NCBI GenBank assembly: GCA_000715605.1
Contig: KL568569.1
Location: 53,460 to 59,534, forward strand
Source of the DNA: Streptomyces speibonae
Lineage (GTDB): Bacteria > Actinomycetota > Actinomycetes > Streptomycetales > Streptomycetaceae
Length of the DNA stretch: 6,075 bases
Direction of reading: 5' to 3'
Shown here: positions 1 through 5,599 of the stretch, piece after piece
How positions within the stretch are numbered: the first letter of the stretch is position 1
Layout of the letters: each line of letters opens with the position of its first letter
Program-made: the position numbers and the translations under genes
Notes under the pieces: generated by a model
The model's database searches: none
Told to the model about the DNA's origin: nothing
What the model saw: only the letters and a program-made list of their open reading frames with translations

Positions 1-21
1 AGAGATGTGTATAAGAGACAG
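1..21. other. Sequencing adapter remnant (Tn5/Nextera mosaic end)
   Basis: Bases 3-21 read AGATGTGTATAAGAGACAG, which is exactly the 19-bp Tn5 mosaic end used in tagmentation libraries. The two bases before it are too few to identify an adapter arm. Genomic sequence starts at 22, because the reading frame of the neighbouring TetR fragment runs cleanly up to that base. Translating the adapter gives the peptides MCIRDR and MYKRQ, which are typical artefacts of untrimmed contigs. No transposase or second end accompanies it, so this is a library artefact and not a resident transposon. Confidence 0.96.
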
Positions 22-123
22 GGCCACGTCCACCACGGTGGCCTTCGCCGGGCCGTGCCGCCGCAGCACCTCCTCGGTCGCCTCGAGGATGCGCTCGGCG
101 GTCAGGGGGGCGCTGGCTGGCAT
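22..123 (-). CDS. TetR-family regulator, N-terminal fragment (cut by contig edge)
   Basis: This is the first 34 codons of a regulator whose remainder lies beyond the contig edge. The ATG is at 123-121, and an in-frame TAG at 135-133 excludes an earlier start. An AGGG about 7 nt upstream of the ATG can serve as a ribosome-binding site. The peptide begins MPASAPLTAERILEATEEVL and continues with RRHGPAKATVVDVA. This is the usual start of a TetR/AcrR DNA-binding domain: helix 1 (RIL.A....L), then the HGP turn, then the TxxDVA that leads into the helix-turn-helix. The recognition helix and the ligand-binding domain are missing, so the ligand cannot be guessed. It lies 25 nt downstream of the aldo/keto reductase on the same strand and is probably cotranscribed with it. 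It is the natural candidate for binding the palindrome at 1190-1211. Confidence 0.85.
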
Positions 124-148
124 GCCTGGACCCTACCCGGGGGCCGGT

Positions 149-1159
149 TCACTCCTTCGTGCCGAGGTGTGCCATCTGCGGTGCCGGGTAGCGGTCGCCC
201 GCCGCCGAGCCCTCCGGCACGGCCCGCTCGATCGCGGCGAGGTCGGCCGCGTCCAGGGTGACGTCCAGCGCGCCCAGCGACTCCGTGAGCCGCTCCCGGG
301 TGCGGGCGCCGATCAGCGGAACGATGTCCTCGCCCCGCGAGAGCACCCAGGCGATGGCGATCTGGGCGACCGAGACGCCCTTGGCCGCGGCGACCTCGCG
401 CAGCGCCTCGACGAGGTCCAGGTTGTGCCGGAGGTTGTCGCCCTGGAAGCGGGGCGAGTGCGCCCGGAAGTCGCGCGCGGAGAGTTCGCGGTCCGGGGTG
501 AAGTGGCCGGAGATCAGCCCTCGGGAGAGCACTCCGTAGGCGGTGAGGGAGATGCCCAGCTCACGGGTGGTCGGCAGGATCTGCTCCTCCACGGCGCGGG
601 AGATCAGCGAGTACTCGATCTGCAGGTCCGTGATGGGCGCGGTGGCGGCGGCCCGGCGGACGGTGTCGGCGCCGACCTCGCTGAGGCCGATGTGCCGCAC
701 ATGGCCCTTCTCGACGAGTTCCGCGATCGCGCCGACGGTCTCCTCGATGGGCACGTCGGAGTCGGCACGGGCGATGCGGTAGACGTCGATGTGGTCGACG
801 CCGAGCCGCTGGAGCGAGTAGGCGGCGAAGTTCTTCACGGCGGCCGGGCGGCCGTCGTAGCCGGACCAGTTGCCGTCCGGGTCGCGCAGGGCGCCGAACT
901 TCACGCTGATCAGCGCGCTGTCGCGCAGGCCGGCCGGGGCGGTGCGCAGCGCCTCGCCGATCAGCAGCTCGTTGTGGCCCATGCCGTAGAAGTCGCCGGT
1001 GTCGAGCAGCGTCACACCGGCGTCCAGCGCGGCGTGGATGGTGGCGATGGCCTCGTCCCGGTCCGCCTCGCCGTACAGCGCGGACATGCCCATGCAGCCG
1101 AGGCCGAGGGCGGAGACCCGGGGGCCGGTGGTTCCGAGGGGTCGGGTGTGCGTCGTCAT
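149..1159 (-). CDS. Aldo/keto reductase family oxidoreductase
   Basis: A 336-residue cytosolic TIM-barrel NADP(H)-dependent oxidoreductase, a normal full length for bacterial AKRs. It opens with the typical strand RPLGTTGPRVSALGLGCMGMS (residues 6-26 region). Conserved catalytic positions visible are Asp53 and Tyr58 (LLDTGDFYG) and Lys87 (SVKFG). The fourth tetrad position, normally His in a YxxHRxD context, is Ala130 (YRIARAD). The segment KGHVRHIGLSEVG (151-163) and the C-terminal nucleotide-binding segment PLIGARTRERLTESL (281-295) are also family features. The substrate cannot be assigned. The only upstream in-frame option before a stop is CTG, so ATG at 1159-1157 is the start. Its GGAGG (1161-1165) sits just 1 nt away, unusually close. 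Upstream lies an AT-rich palindrome and downstream a tetR fragment, suggesting a self-regulated AKR-tetR operon. Confidence 0.93.
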   Translation of the reverse strand: MTTHTRPLGTTGPRVSALGLGCMGMSALYGEADRDEAIATIHAALDAGVTLLDTGDFYGMGHNELLIGEALRTAPAGLRDSALISVKFGALRDPDGNWSGYDGRPAAVKNFAAYSLQRLGVDHIDVYRIARADSDVPIEETVGAIAELVEKGHVRHIGLSEVGADTVRRAAATAPITDLQIEYSLISRAVEEQILPTTRELGISLTAYGVLSRGLISGHFTPDRELSARDFRAHSPRFQGDNLRHNLDLVEALREVAAAKGVSVAQIAIAWVLSRGEDIVPLIGARTRERLTESLGALDVTLDAADLAAIERAVPEGSAAGDRYPAPQMAHLGTKE

Positions 1160-1189
1160 GCCTCCACAGTGGCACGCGGGACAACGGAA

Positions 1190-1228
1190 TGACAGATATC
1201 AATATCTGTCAGTTTGCTATCTGTCAGT
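1190..1228. promoter_or_regulatory. Candidate TetR operator and promoter region of the AKR-tetR operon
   Basis: TGACAGATAT (1190-1199) and ATATCTGTCA (1202-1211) form a perfect 10-bp inverted repeat with a 2-bp spacer. A third half-site copy follows: TATCTGTCAGT occurs at 1203-1213 and again at 1218-1228, 15 bp apart. The block is AT-rich in a very GC-rich setting and begins 31 bp upstream of the reductase ATG. Its size and symmetry fit a TetR-family dimer site. Read on the minus strand it contains two CTGACA hexamers (1227-1222, 1212-1207). The first, with TATTGA at 1204-1199 and a 17-bp spacer, could be a weak promoter, but the exact hexamers are unclear. Binding by the adjacent TetR protein is inferred from position only. 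Confidence 0.7.
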
Positions 1229-1260
1229 GGACACCCGCCGGGCCGGCGCTCAGAACAGGA

Positions 1261-1293
1261 CCACCCCCAGCCGAACGGGTCGGCTGGGGGTGG
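1261..1293 (-). terminator. Hairpin terminator after glyQS
   Basis: CCACCCCCAGCCGA (1261-1274) and TCGGCTGGGGGTGG (1280-1293) are perfect 14-bp complements around a 5-nt loop. The hairpin lies 18 bp beyond the glyQS stop codon, and on the minus strand it is followed by TCCTGTTCTG, which is only modestly T-rich. A strong GC stem with a weak U-tract is common in actinomycete terminators. It separates glyQS from the downstream reductase module, which has its own promoter-like region. Confidence 0.88.
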
Positions 1294-1310
1294 CACATCC
1301 GACGGCAGCG

Positions 1311-2693
1311 TCAGCAGCCGGTCAGCCGCGCCGCGAGGTAGCCCTCGATCTGGTCCAGCGACACGCGCTCCTGCTTCATGCTGTCGCGCTCGCGCACGGT
1401 CACCGCGTTGTCGTCCAGGGTGTCGAAGTCGACGGTGACGCAGAACGGCGTGCCGATCTCGTCCTGGCGGCGGTAGCGGCGGCCGATGGCGCCGGCGTCG
1501 TCGAACTCGATGTTCCAGTTCTGCCGCAGCGACTGGGCGAGCCCCTTGGCCTTGGGCGACAGGTCCGCGTTGCGGGACAGCGGGAGGACGGCCACCTTCA
1601 CCGGCGCGAGGCGGTGGTCGAGCCGCAGCACGGTCCGCTTCTCCATCTTGCCCTTGGCGTTGGGCGCCTCGTCCTCGACGTAGGCGTCGAGCAGGAAGGC
1701 GAGCATCGCCCGGCCGACACCGGCCGCCGGCTCGATGACGTACGGCGTCCAGCGCTCGCCGGCCTCCTGGTCGTAGTAGGCCAGGTCCTGGCCGGAGGCC
1801 TTGGAGTGGGCGTTGAGGTCGTAGTCGGTGCGGTTGGCGACGCCCTCCAGCTCGCCCCACTCGCCGCCGCCGAACTGGAAGCGGTACTCGATGTCAGCGG
1901 TGCGCTTGGAGTAGTGGGAGAGCTTCTCCTTCGGGTGCTCGTACCACCGCATGTTCTCCTCGCGCAGGCCGAGGCCGGTGTACCAGTTCCAGCGCTGCTC
2001 CATCCAGTACTCGTGCCACTTCTCGTCCTCGCCCGGCTTGACGAAGAACTCCATCTCCATCTGCTCGAACTCGCGGGTGCGGAAGATGAAGTTGCCGGGC
2101 GTGATCTCGTTGCGGAACGACTTGCCCATCTGGGCGATGCCGAACGGCGGCTTGCGCCGCGAAGTGGTCTGCACCTGGGCGAAGTTGGTGAAGATGCCCT
2201 GGGCGGTCTCGGGGCGCAGGTAGGCGATCGAGCCGGAGTCCTGCGTCGGGCCGAGGTGGGTGGCGAGCAGACCCGAGAACTGCTTGGGCTCGGTGAAGGT
2301 GCCCTTGTTGCCGCAGTTGGGGCAGTTGAGGTCGGCGAGGCCGTTCTCCGGGGCGCGGCCCTTCTTCTCCTCGTACGCCTCCTCCAGGTGGTCCGCGCGG
2401 AACCGCTTGTGGCAGGAGGTGCACTCGGTCAGCGGGTCCGTGAAGGTGGCGACGTGACCGGAGGCGACCCACACGTCCGGGGCCAGGATCACGGAGGAGT
2501 CGATACCGACCACGTCCTCGCGCGAGGTGACCATGTAGCGCCACCACTGGCGCTTCAGGTTCTCCTTGAGCTCGACACCCAGCGGTCCGTAGTCCCAGGC
2601 GGCCTTCGTGCCGCCATAGATCTCACTACTGGGGAATACGAAGCCACGGCGCTTGCTCAGGCTGACGATGGTGTCGATCTTGTCGGCGGCCAC
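1311..2693 (-). CDS. glyQS: Glycyl-tRNA synthetase, single-chain class II type
   Basis: This enzyme charges tRNA-Gly with glycine using ATP in the cytoplasm. It is the 460-residue single-chain alpha2 type typical of Actinobacteria and not the alpha/beta heterotetramer of E. coli. Class II motif 1 lies around [15 protein letters not shown] (37-51). The signature [11 protein letters not shown] is at 158-168, motif 2 ([10 protein letters not shown]...FEQMEMEFF) at 193-217 and motif 3 ([14 protein letters not shown]) at 325-338. An insertion carries a probable zinc knuckle with Cys91, Cys94, Cys124 and Cys127. The C-terminal anticodon-binding domain starts near 362 ([12 protein letters not shown]). 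The start is GTG at 2693-2691, which gives the expected N-terminus ([18 protein letters not shown]). A nearby ATG at 2707-2705 is out of frame. The ribosome-binding site is weak (GAGAG, 4 nt away). It is divergent from znuA. Confidence 0.97.
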   Translation of the reverse strand: MAADKIDTIVSLSKRRGFVFPSSEIYGGTKAAWDYGPLGVELKENLKRQWWRYMVTSREDVVGIDSSVILAPDVWVASGHVATFTDPLTECTSCHKRFRADHLEEAYEEKKGRAPENGLADLNCPNCGNKGTFTEPKQFSGLLATHLGPTQDSGSIAYLRPETAQGIFTNFAQVQTTSRRKPPFGIAQMGKSFRNEITPGNFIFRTREFEQMEMEFFVKPGEDEKWHEYWMEQRWNWYTGLGLREENMRWYEHPKEKLSHYSKRTADIEYRFQFGGGEWGELEGVANRTDYDLNAHSKASGQDLAYYDQEAGERWTPYVIEPAAGVGRAMLAFLLDAYVEDEAPNAKGKMEKRTVLRLDHRLAPVKVAVLPLSRNADLSPKAKGLAQSLRQNWNIEFDDAGAIGRRYRRQDEIGTPFCVTVDFDTLDDNAVTVRERDSMKQERVSLDQIEGYLAARLTGC

Positions 2694-2752
2694 GGTGCTC
2701 TCTTCATTACGACGACGGGCGACGAAGCGAGATTGCTTCCAGCGAAGTTCTC

Positions 2753-2783
2753 AGGCTACCGGCGGGGCATGCCCCGCGACCAA
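2753..2783 (-). promoter_or_regulatory. Possible glyQS promoter
   Basis: On the minus strand TTGGTC (2783-2778) and TAGCCT (2758-2753) could be -35 and -10 elements separated by 19 bp. TAGCCT fits the loose actinomycete TANNNT pattern, and the -35 matches consensus only in TTG. Transcription would begin near 2746, leaving a leader of about 50 nt before the GTG start. The spacer is almost entirely filled by the palindrome at 2762-2777. The hexamers are weak, so this is a suggestion from position and spacing. Confidence 0.33.
2762..2777. repeat. Perfect 16-bp palindrome in the glyQS-znuA divergent region
   Basis: GCGGGGCATGCCCCGC is perfectly self-complementary with no spacer. It lies 69 bp upstream of the glyQS start codon and about 40 bp upstream of the znuA -35. 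With no loop it would make a poor RNA hairpin, so a dimeric protein-binding site is the more natural reading. It does not resemble the AT-rich Zur boxes nearby. No regulator can be named. Confidence 0.6.
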
Positions 2784-2816
2784 TTCGGTGCCCCTCACGG
2801 CACCTCACCCGCCTTG

Positions 2817-2846
2817 TTGACAACGGTTTCCATATTAGTTGAAAAT
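2817..2846 (+). promoter_or_regulatory. znuA promoter
   Basis: TTGACA at 2817-2822 is a perfect -35 consensus. GAAAAT at 2841-2846 matches four of six -10 positions, with an 18-bp spacer. Transcription would start about 7 bp further on, near 2853-2854, which is the A of an ATG in frame with znuA. The transcript would therefore be leaderless, consistent with the lack of a ribosome-binding site here. Both promoter elements are overlapped by Zur-box-like sequences. Confidence 0.6.
2818..2832. promoter_or_regulatory. Second, weaker Zur-box-like site over the -35
   Basis: TGACAACGGTTTCCA is an imperfect 7-1-7 inverted repeat (5 of 7 pairs). It matches 11 of 15 positions of a Zur consensus written as TGAAAATGATTTTCA, recalled from actinobacterial work. 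It covers most of the -35 element. Its centre is 22 bp, about two helical turns, from the stronger box, which would place two Zur dimers on the same face of the DNA. Confidence 0.42.
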
Positions 2847-2854
2847 GAGTGTCA
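2840..2854. promoter_or_regulatory. Zur box (zinc-responsive operator) of znuA
   Basis: TGAAAATGAGTGTCA is a 7-1-7 imperfect palindrome (5 of 7 pairs) and agrees with TGAAAATGATTTTCA at 13 of 15 positions. It spans the -10 element and the predicted transcription start, so zinc-loaded Zur bound here should block RNA polymerase. The presence of zur as the last gene of the same operon makes autoregulation of the whole unit likely. Confidence 0.75.
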
Positions 2855-3837
2855 TGAACGCACGACGACGCCCCATATCCGCGGCCGCGCTGGCCACGGT
2901 CGCCGCCCTCGGTCTCGGCACTCTCACCGCCTGCTCCTCGGACAGCGCCGCCGCGGGCAGCACCGACAAGTTCGACGTCGTCGCGTCGTTCTACCCGATG
3001 GCCTTCCTCGCCGAGCAGATCGGTGGCGAGCACGTCAACGTCACCAGTCTGACCGAGCCCGGCCAGGAGCCGCACGACCTGGAGATCAGCGTCAAGCAGA
3101 CCGCACAGCTCGAGGAGGCCGACGCGGCCCTCTACCTCAAGGGGCTCCAGCCCAGCGTCGACGAGGCCATCGGCCAGTCCGGGATCGACACGAAGATCGA
3201 CGCGAGCACCCTGACCTCCCTGGAGGAGCACGGCACCGAGGCCGGCCACGAGGAGGAACACGCGGACGAGCACGGCGAAGAGCACGCGGACGAGCACGGC
3301 CACGAGCACGAGGGCGGCCAGGACCCCCACATCTGGCTCGACCCGGTCAAGTACGCCGAGGTCGCCGAGGGCGTCGGCGAGGCCTTCGGCAAGGCCGACC
3401 CCGACCACGCCGCCGACTACGAGAAGAACACCGCGGCCCTGGTCGGTAAGCTCGACGACCTCGACAAGAAGTTCGAGACCGGCCTCGCGGACCGGAAGAC
3501 CGACGTCTTCATCACCACGCACGCCGCCTTCGGCTACCTCGCCGAGCGCTACGGCCTGGTCGAGGAGGCCATCAGCGGTCTGGACCCCGAGTCCGAGCCC
3601 AGCGGCGCGCGTGTGAAGGAACTCGGGGACATGGCGAAGGAGGACGGCGTCACCACCGTCTTCTACGAGACGCTCGTCAGCGACAGGACCGCCAAGACCC
3701 TCGCCGGCGACGCCGGACTGAAGACGGACGTCCTCGACCCGGTCGAGGGCATCACCGACCAGTCCCGCGGCGACGACTACTTCCAGGTCATGGAGGCCAA
3801 CCTCGCGGCCCTGCAGAAGGCCCTGGGCTCCCCATGA
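2854..3837 (+). CDS. znuA: Zinc ABC transporter substrate-binding lipoprotein ZnuA
   Basis: This captures zinc outside the membrane and delivers it to ZnuB. From ATG 2854 it is 327 residues. An Arg-rich n-region (MNARRRP) is followed by a hydrophobic stretch and the lipobox LTAC, with Cys27 as the lipidated residue. Likely cluster A-I metal ligands are His74 (EPHDLE), His159 (DPHIWLDP) and His223 (TTHAAFGYLAERYG), with Asp295 (VLDP) or Glu272 as a possible fourth. Residues 126-152 form an acidic loop with eight His, the hallmark of zinc-specific rather than manganese-specific members. The loop contains a tandem 8-residue repeat, EEHADEHG (134-141 and 142-149). ATG 2845 and TTG 2839 are also in frame, but both lie within the predicted promoter and lack ribosome-binding sites, so 2854 is preferred. 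It is first in a four-gene operon, 22 nt before znuC. Confidence 0.95.
   Translation: MNARRRPISAAALATVAALGLGTLTACSSDSAAAGSTDKFDVVASFYPMAFLAEQIGGEHVNVTSLTEPGQEPHDLEISVKQTAQLEEADAALYLKGLQPSVDEAIGQSGIDTKIDASTLTSLEEHGTEAGHEEEHADEHGEEHADEHGHEHEGGQDPHIWLDPVKYAEVAEGVGEAFGKADPDHAADYEKNTAALVGKLDDLDKKFETGLADRKTDVFITTHAAFGYLAERYGLVEEAISGLDPESEPSGARVKELGDMAKEDGVTTVFYETLVSDRTAKTLAGDAGLKTDVLDPVEGITDQSRGDDYFQVMEANLAALQKALGSP
3253..3300 (+). repeat. 24-bp in-frame tandem duplication in the znuA His-rich loop
   Basis: Units 3253-3276 and 3277-3300 both encode EEHADEHG and differ at only two third-codon positions in the first two Glu codons. The repeat adds two extra His per unit to the metal-gathering loop. 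In-frame units of 24 bp make loop length prone to change by slippage or unequal exchange. Confidence 0.9.
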
Positions 3838-3859
3838 CCGACGAACACCGGAGGACGGC

Positions 3860-4630
3860 ATGACGACCGAGCCCGTCATTTCCCTGCGCGGGGTCCACGC
3901 CGAGCTGGGCTCGCGCCCCGTCCTGCGCGGCATCGACCTCACCGTGCGCCACGGTGAGGTCGTCGCGCTGCTCGGCGCCAACGGCTCCGGCAAGTCCACC
4001 GCCGTGCGCAGTGTCATCGGCCAAGTGCCCGTCACCCGCGGCGAGATCGAGCTGTTCGGCACCCCGCGAACCCGGTTCCGCGAATGGGCGCGCGTGGGGT
4101 ACGTCCCACAGCGCACCACCGCCGCGAGCGGCGTCCCGGCCACCGTCACCGAGGTGGTCTCCTCCGGCCGCCTGGCCCGCACCCGCTTCGGCCTCTTCCG
4201 CAAGGCCGACCGCGAGGCCGTACGCCGCGCCCTGGACCTGGTCGGGATGGCGGACCGCGCCAAGGACTCCGTCGACGCCCTGTCCGGGGGCCAGCACCAG
4301 CGGGTCCTCATCGCCCGCGCGCTCGCCGCCGCACCCGAGCTGCTGATCATGGACGAACCGATGGCCGGCGTGGACCTGGCCAGCCAGGAGGTCCTCGCCG
4401 AGACCCTCAGGCGCCAGGTCGTCGCAGGCGCCACGGTCCTCCTCGTCCTGCACGAGCTGGGCCCGCTGGAGCCGCTGATCGACCGTGCGGTCGTGCTCCG
4501 CGACGGCTGCGTCCTGCACGACGGCGCGCCTCCGAAGGCCGTCGGCCAGCATGCCCTGCCCGGCCACGACCACGTCCACCCGCACGCACCGGCGGGCACC
4601 GAACCGATCCGCACGGGACTGCTGAGCTGA
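3860..4630 (+). CDS. znuC: Zinc ABC transporter ATPase ZnuC
   Basis: This is the cytoplasmic ATPase that drives zinc import through ZnuB. It is 256 residues, a full-length ABC subunit. Visible motifs are Walker A GANGSGKST (39-47), Q-loop YVPQ (81-84), signature LSGGQHQRV (141-149), Walker B LLIMDEP (161-167), D-loop GVD (170-172) and the switch His198 (VLHELG). The C-terminal tail is unusual, with five His between 231 and 242 (HALPGHDHVHPH), possibly a local zinc-binding patch. ATG 3860 is preceded by GGAGGA (3850-3855) at a 4-nt distance, a good ribosome-binding site. It starts 22 nt after znuA and ends 4 nt before znuB, a tight operon arrangement. Confidence 0.96.
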   Translation: MTTEPVISLRGVHAELGSRPVLRGIDLTVRHGEVVALLGANGSGKSTAVRSVIGQVPVTRGEIELFGTPRTRFREWARVGYVPQRTTAASGVPATVTEVVSSGRLARTRFGLFRKADREAVRRALDLVGMADRAKDSVDALSGGQHQRVLIARALAAAPELLIMDEPMAGVDLASQEVLAETLRRQVVAGATVLLVLHELGPLEPLIDRAVVLRDGCVLHDGAPPKAVGQHALPGHDHVHPHAPAGTEPIRTGLLS

Positions 4631-4634
4631 TCCG

Positions 4635-5537
4635 ATGGAATTCCTGAACTACGCCTTCATGCAGCGGGCGCTGCTCGCCGCCGTCCTGGTCGGCATCACC
4701 GCCCCCGCCATCGGCATCTACCTGGTCCAGCGCCGCCAGGCCCTCATGGGCGACGGCATCGGCCACGTGGCGATGACCGGCGTCGGCCTCGGCTTCCTGC
4801 TCTCCTGGTCCCCGGTGTGGATGGCGACCCTGGTCTCCGTCCTCGGCGCGGTCTTCATGGAACTGGTCCGCTGGTACGCCAGGACCCGCGGCGACATCGC
4901 CCTCGCCATGCTGTTCTACGGCGGCATGGCGGGCGGCGTCATGTTCATCAACCTCACCCCCGGCGGCTCCACCTCGAACCTCTCCTCGTTCCTCTTCGGC
5001 TCGCTGTCCACGGTCTCCGAGTCCGACGTCACCGCGATCTGCCTGCTGGCCGCGTTCGTGATCGTGGTCACCGTCGGTCTGCGCCGGCAACTGTTCGCGG
5101 TCAGCCAGGACGAGGAGTTCGCCCGGGTCACGGGCCTGCCGGTGCGCTTCCTCAACCTGCTCACGGCGGTCACGGCCGCGGTCACCGTCGCCGTCGCGAT
5201 GCGCGTGGTCGGGCTGCTGCTGGTCAGCGCGCTCATGGTGGTGCCGGTCGCGGCGGCCCAGCAGCTCACCCGCAGCTTCGCCGCCACGTTCGCCATCGCC
5301 GTCGCGATCGGCGTCGCCGTGACCATCGGCGGCACGGTCACCTCGTACTACCAGGATGTGCCGCCCGGTGCGACGATCGTGCTGCTGACGATCGGCGCGT
5401 TCATCGCGCTGACCGTGCTGGCCACGCCGCTGGCCCGCCGCCGCGCCCGGGCGCTGGCCGCCGCGCAGCCCGGCGGCGACCCCGCGGAATGCGCGATTCC
5501 GGCCAGTCGTTCCGGAGGGCACGGGGCCGTACCCTGA
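4635..5537 (+). CDS. znuB: Zinc ABC transporter permease ZnuB (ABC-3 family)
   Basis: This is the membrane channel subunit of the zinc importer. It has 300 residues with eight to nine hydrophobic helices, roughly at 11-31, 45-58, 61-79, 87-107, 132-149, 172-188, 190-209, 214-234 and 245-265. The family hallmark LMGDGIGHVAMTGVGLG (37-53) is present, as are the cytoplasmic segment with VSQDEEFARVTGLPV (156-170), which contacts the ATPase in related transporters, and GLLLVSALMVVPVAAA (193-208). The tail after 266 is hydrophilic and Arg/Ala-rich. ATG 4635 lies 4 nt beyond the znuC stop with only a GAG at 4624-4626 as a weak ribosome-binding site, so translation is probably coupled to znuC. The stop overlaps a possible zur promoter. 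Confidence 0.96.
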   Translation: MEFLNYAFMQRALLAAVLVGITAPAIGIYLVQRRQALMGDGIGHVAMTGVGLGFLLSWSPVWMATLVSVLGAVFMELVRWYARTRGDIALAMLFYGGMAGGVMFINLTPGGSTSNLSSFLFGSLSTVSESDVTAICLLAAFVIVVTVGLRRQLFAVSQDEEFARVTGLPVRFLNLLTAVTAAVTVAVAMRVVGLLLVSALMVVPVAAAQQLTRSFAATFAIAVAIGVAVTIGGTVTSYYQDVPPGATIVLLTIGAFIALTVLATPLARRRARALAAAQPGGDPAECAIPASRSGGHGAVP

Positions 5538-5563
5538 CCGGTCCGCGCCCGGACTGGCACAAT
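5534..5563 (+). promoter_or_regulatory. Possible internal promoter for zur
   Basis: CTGACC (5534-5539) and CACAAT (5558-5563) resemble -35 and -10 elements with an 18-bp spacer. CACAAT matches TATAAT in four of six positions and is a local AT-rich spot in GC-rich DNA. Transcription would start near 5570, about 30 nt before the zur GTG. No Zur-box-like sequence is visible here, so such a promoter would supply repressor independently of zinc. The case rests on hexamers alone. Confidence 0.35.
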
Positions 5564-5599
5564 GGCCCGGGCAGAGGCCAGACGTGAGGAGGCATTCCC

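Noticed and set aside
1..21. A resident Tn5-like transposon end
   Set aside because: Only the bare 19-bp mosaic end is present, right at the sequence edge, with no transposase, no second end and no target duplication. Adapter contamination explains it fully.
1160..1310. A small gene between the reductase and glyQS
   Set aside because: The space is filled by the operator/promoter region and the glyQS terminator. No short frame with a ribosome-binding site and coding bias was seen.
2694..2800. A T-box riboswitch in the glyQS leader
   Set aside because: The likely leader is only about 50 nt and no T-box core sequence or specifier stem is visible. Glycine T-boxes are mainly a Firmicutes feature.
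2787..2804. Short hairpin GGTGCC / GGCACC as a terminator or operator
   Set aside because: The stem is just 6 bp with a 6-nt loop, has no T-run and lies upstream of both promoters. Such repeats arise often by chance in GC-rich DNA.
2839..2847. TTG 2839 or ATG 2845 as the znuA start
   Set aside because: Both lie within the predicted -10 region and Zur box, and neither has a ribosome-binding site. ATG 2854 gives a normal signal peptide beginning MNARRRP.
999..3449. An 816-codon open frame on the plus strand spanning the reductase, glyQS and znuA
   Set aside because: It runs antisense or out of frame across three well-supported genes, with low-complexity Arg/Gly/Ala/Val content. Long shadow frames are expected in high-GC DNA.
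2707..4614. A 635-codon minus-strand frame opposite znuA and znuC
   Set aside because: No recognisable domain, skewed composition, and it is a mirror of the codon bias of the true plus-strand genes.
4407..5522. A 371-codon minus-strand frame opposite znuC/znuB rich in Asp, Arg, Gly and Gln
   Set aside because: The composition is that of an antisense shadow, with no hydrophobic core and no family motif. znuB on the other strand has clear membrane helices and motifs.
2854..5537. A manganese or iron rather than zinc transporter
   Set aside because: The His-rich loop, the Zur boxes and the downstream zur with all zinc-site residues favour zinc.
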